Of a DNA stretch of 64,000 nt, positions 63,750-64,000 are shown one piece after another; positions within the stretch are counted from its first letter, which is position 1; each line of letters begins with the position of its first letter. The stretch is from Clostridia bacterium. Its GTDB lineage: Bacteria > Bacillota > Clostridia > Oscillospirales > Acutalibacteraceae. Position numbers and translations under genes: made by a program. The DNA lies in assembly GCA_017465825.1 (NCBI GenBank), contig JAFTVI010000006.1:62001-126000 (forward strand). Reading direction: 5' to 3'. The notes beneath the pieces are model-generated. The model was not told the DNA's origin and made no database searches. It saw only the letters and a program-made list of their open reading frames with translations.

Positions 63750-64000
63750 ATGAAACGATTAAATTGCTATATTTACACGCGTGTTTCAACATCAATGCAG
63801 GTTGAGGGCTTCAGCCTTGATGCACAGAGAGAAAAGCTCCGTAAATATGCCGAGTATCAGGAAATGCATATTGCAGGTGAATACAGTGATGAAGGTAAAT
63901 CAGGTAAAAATATTGGCGGAAGACTTGAGTTTCAGAGAATGTTATCAGATATTGCAAGCGGTAAAGATAATATAGATTATGTGTTGGTTTTTAAGTTATC
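63750..64000 (+). CDS. Serine recombinase (partial, cut by right edge)
   Basis: The first 83 residues of a resolvase-type catalytic domain: NCYIYTRVSTSMQVEGFSLD carries the nucleophile serine of the YxRVSTxxQ motif, followed by YSDEGKSGKNIGGRLEFQRM and VLVFKLS. Large serine recombinases with this start drive integration and excision of mobilisable elements. AAGGAG lies 10 bases before the ATG. Confidence 0.88.
   Translation, partial: MKRLNCYIYTRVSTSMQVEGFSLDAQREKLRKYAEYQEMHIAGEYSDEGKSGKNIGGRLEFQRMLSDIASGKDNIDYVLVFKL

Larger units (their letters stand above)
60425..64000 (+). mobile_element. Left part of a mobilisable element with relaxase and serine recombinase
   Basis: Contiguous plus-strand genes: a damaged small gene, MobC-like, MOBP relaxase, ParB-like, a small gene and a serine recombinase cut by the window edge. 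This set is typical of mobilisable or conjugative transposons of gut Firmicutes. Ends and attachment sites were not found. Confidence 0.7.

Noticed and set aside
60100..64000. Attachment sites or complete ends of the mobile element
   Set aside because: The right end is outside the window and no direct repeat or tRNA junction could be seen on the left.

Overview
The window looks like a chromosome segment of an anaerobic gut Clostridia bacterium, probably Ruminococcaceae/Oscillospiraceae-like. It is low-to-moderate in G+C, uses AGGAGG-type ribosome binding sites and sigma-A-like TTGACA/TATAAT promoters, and has dockerin-bearing secreted proteins, corrinoid methyltransferase genes and several short intergenic repeat families. 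This placement is inference; there is no rRNA or tRNA gene in the window.

Layout. 1-3.2 kb: a corrinoid methyl-transfer locus (DUF2284 iron-sulfur-type protein, an AraC regulator continuous with a B12-binding protein, a URO-D-type methyltransferase). 3.4-5.2 kb: a divergent polysaccharide deacetylase, a 26-residue peptide gene with its own promoter and terminator, and a broken membrane-protein gene. 5.3-30 kb: mostly housekeeping genes. These include a pyrophosphatase-like/Nudix fusion coupled to a DUF368 lipid-carrier transporter, a pentapeptide-repeat protein, an RNA methyltransferase, GDPD, a PRTase, a PBP5-like protein with altered motifs, a metallophosphoesterase, Fe-ADH, serC-serA, glpK, a thyX-yerC-methyltransferase-hslO-clpE operon, a WG-repeat protein, a Gfo/Idh/MocA-GNAT fusion and ftcD. 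Five kinds of palindromic intergenic repeat sit between 12.4 and 19.1 kb. 29-36.7 kb: a lacZ-(GNAT+GH78)-zinc ribbon-DUF2207-ftcD gene run. 36.9-38.9 kb: rlmD and an unknown gene.

39-60 kb is accessory. A 1,239-residue SEC-C protein ends in a PD-(D/E)xK-like nuclease motif and lies next to a transposase remnant. Then comes a dockerin protein with two chagasin-like repeats beside a dockerin C1A cysteine peptidase. Both carry the same short TGLIWD motif just after the signal peptide. Next is a complete agr-type quorum-sensing operon (unknown gene, agrA, agrC, agrB, agrD). Its 39-residue agrD, unusually short and TTG-started, predicts a serine-lactone rather than a cysteine-thiolactone signal. 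The operon has 22-bp-spaced LytTR-type direct repeats upstream and a long hairpin that buries the agrB ribosome binding site. Divergent from it are a frameshifted YDY-repeat protein gene and a 2,916-residue secreted RHS/YD-repeat protein with a LysM domain and an unrecognised C-terminal tip, followed by a small secreted protein.

60.4-64 kb is the left part of a mobilisable element: a damaged small gene, a MobC-like protein with no standard start codon, a MOBP-type relaxase, a ParB-like protein, a small gene and the start of a serine recombinase. It runs off the right edge.

The strongest candidate for an undescribed system is the 43-60 kb block. An agr circuit with a predicted serine-lactone peptide sits between a secreted protease/putative inhibitor pair and a giant RHS protein. 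A candidate second LytTR-type site before the protease genes hints at shared control, but this is not proven.
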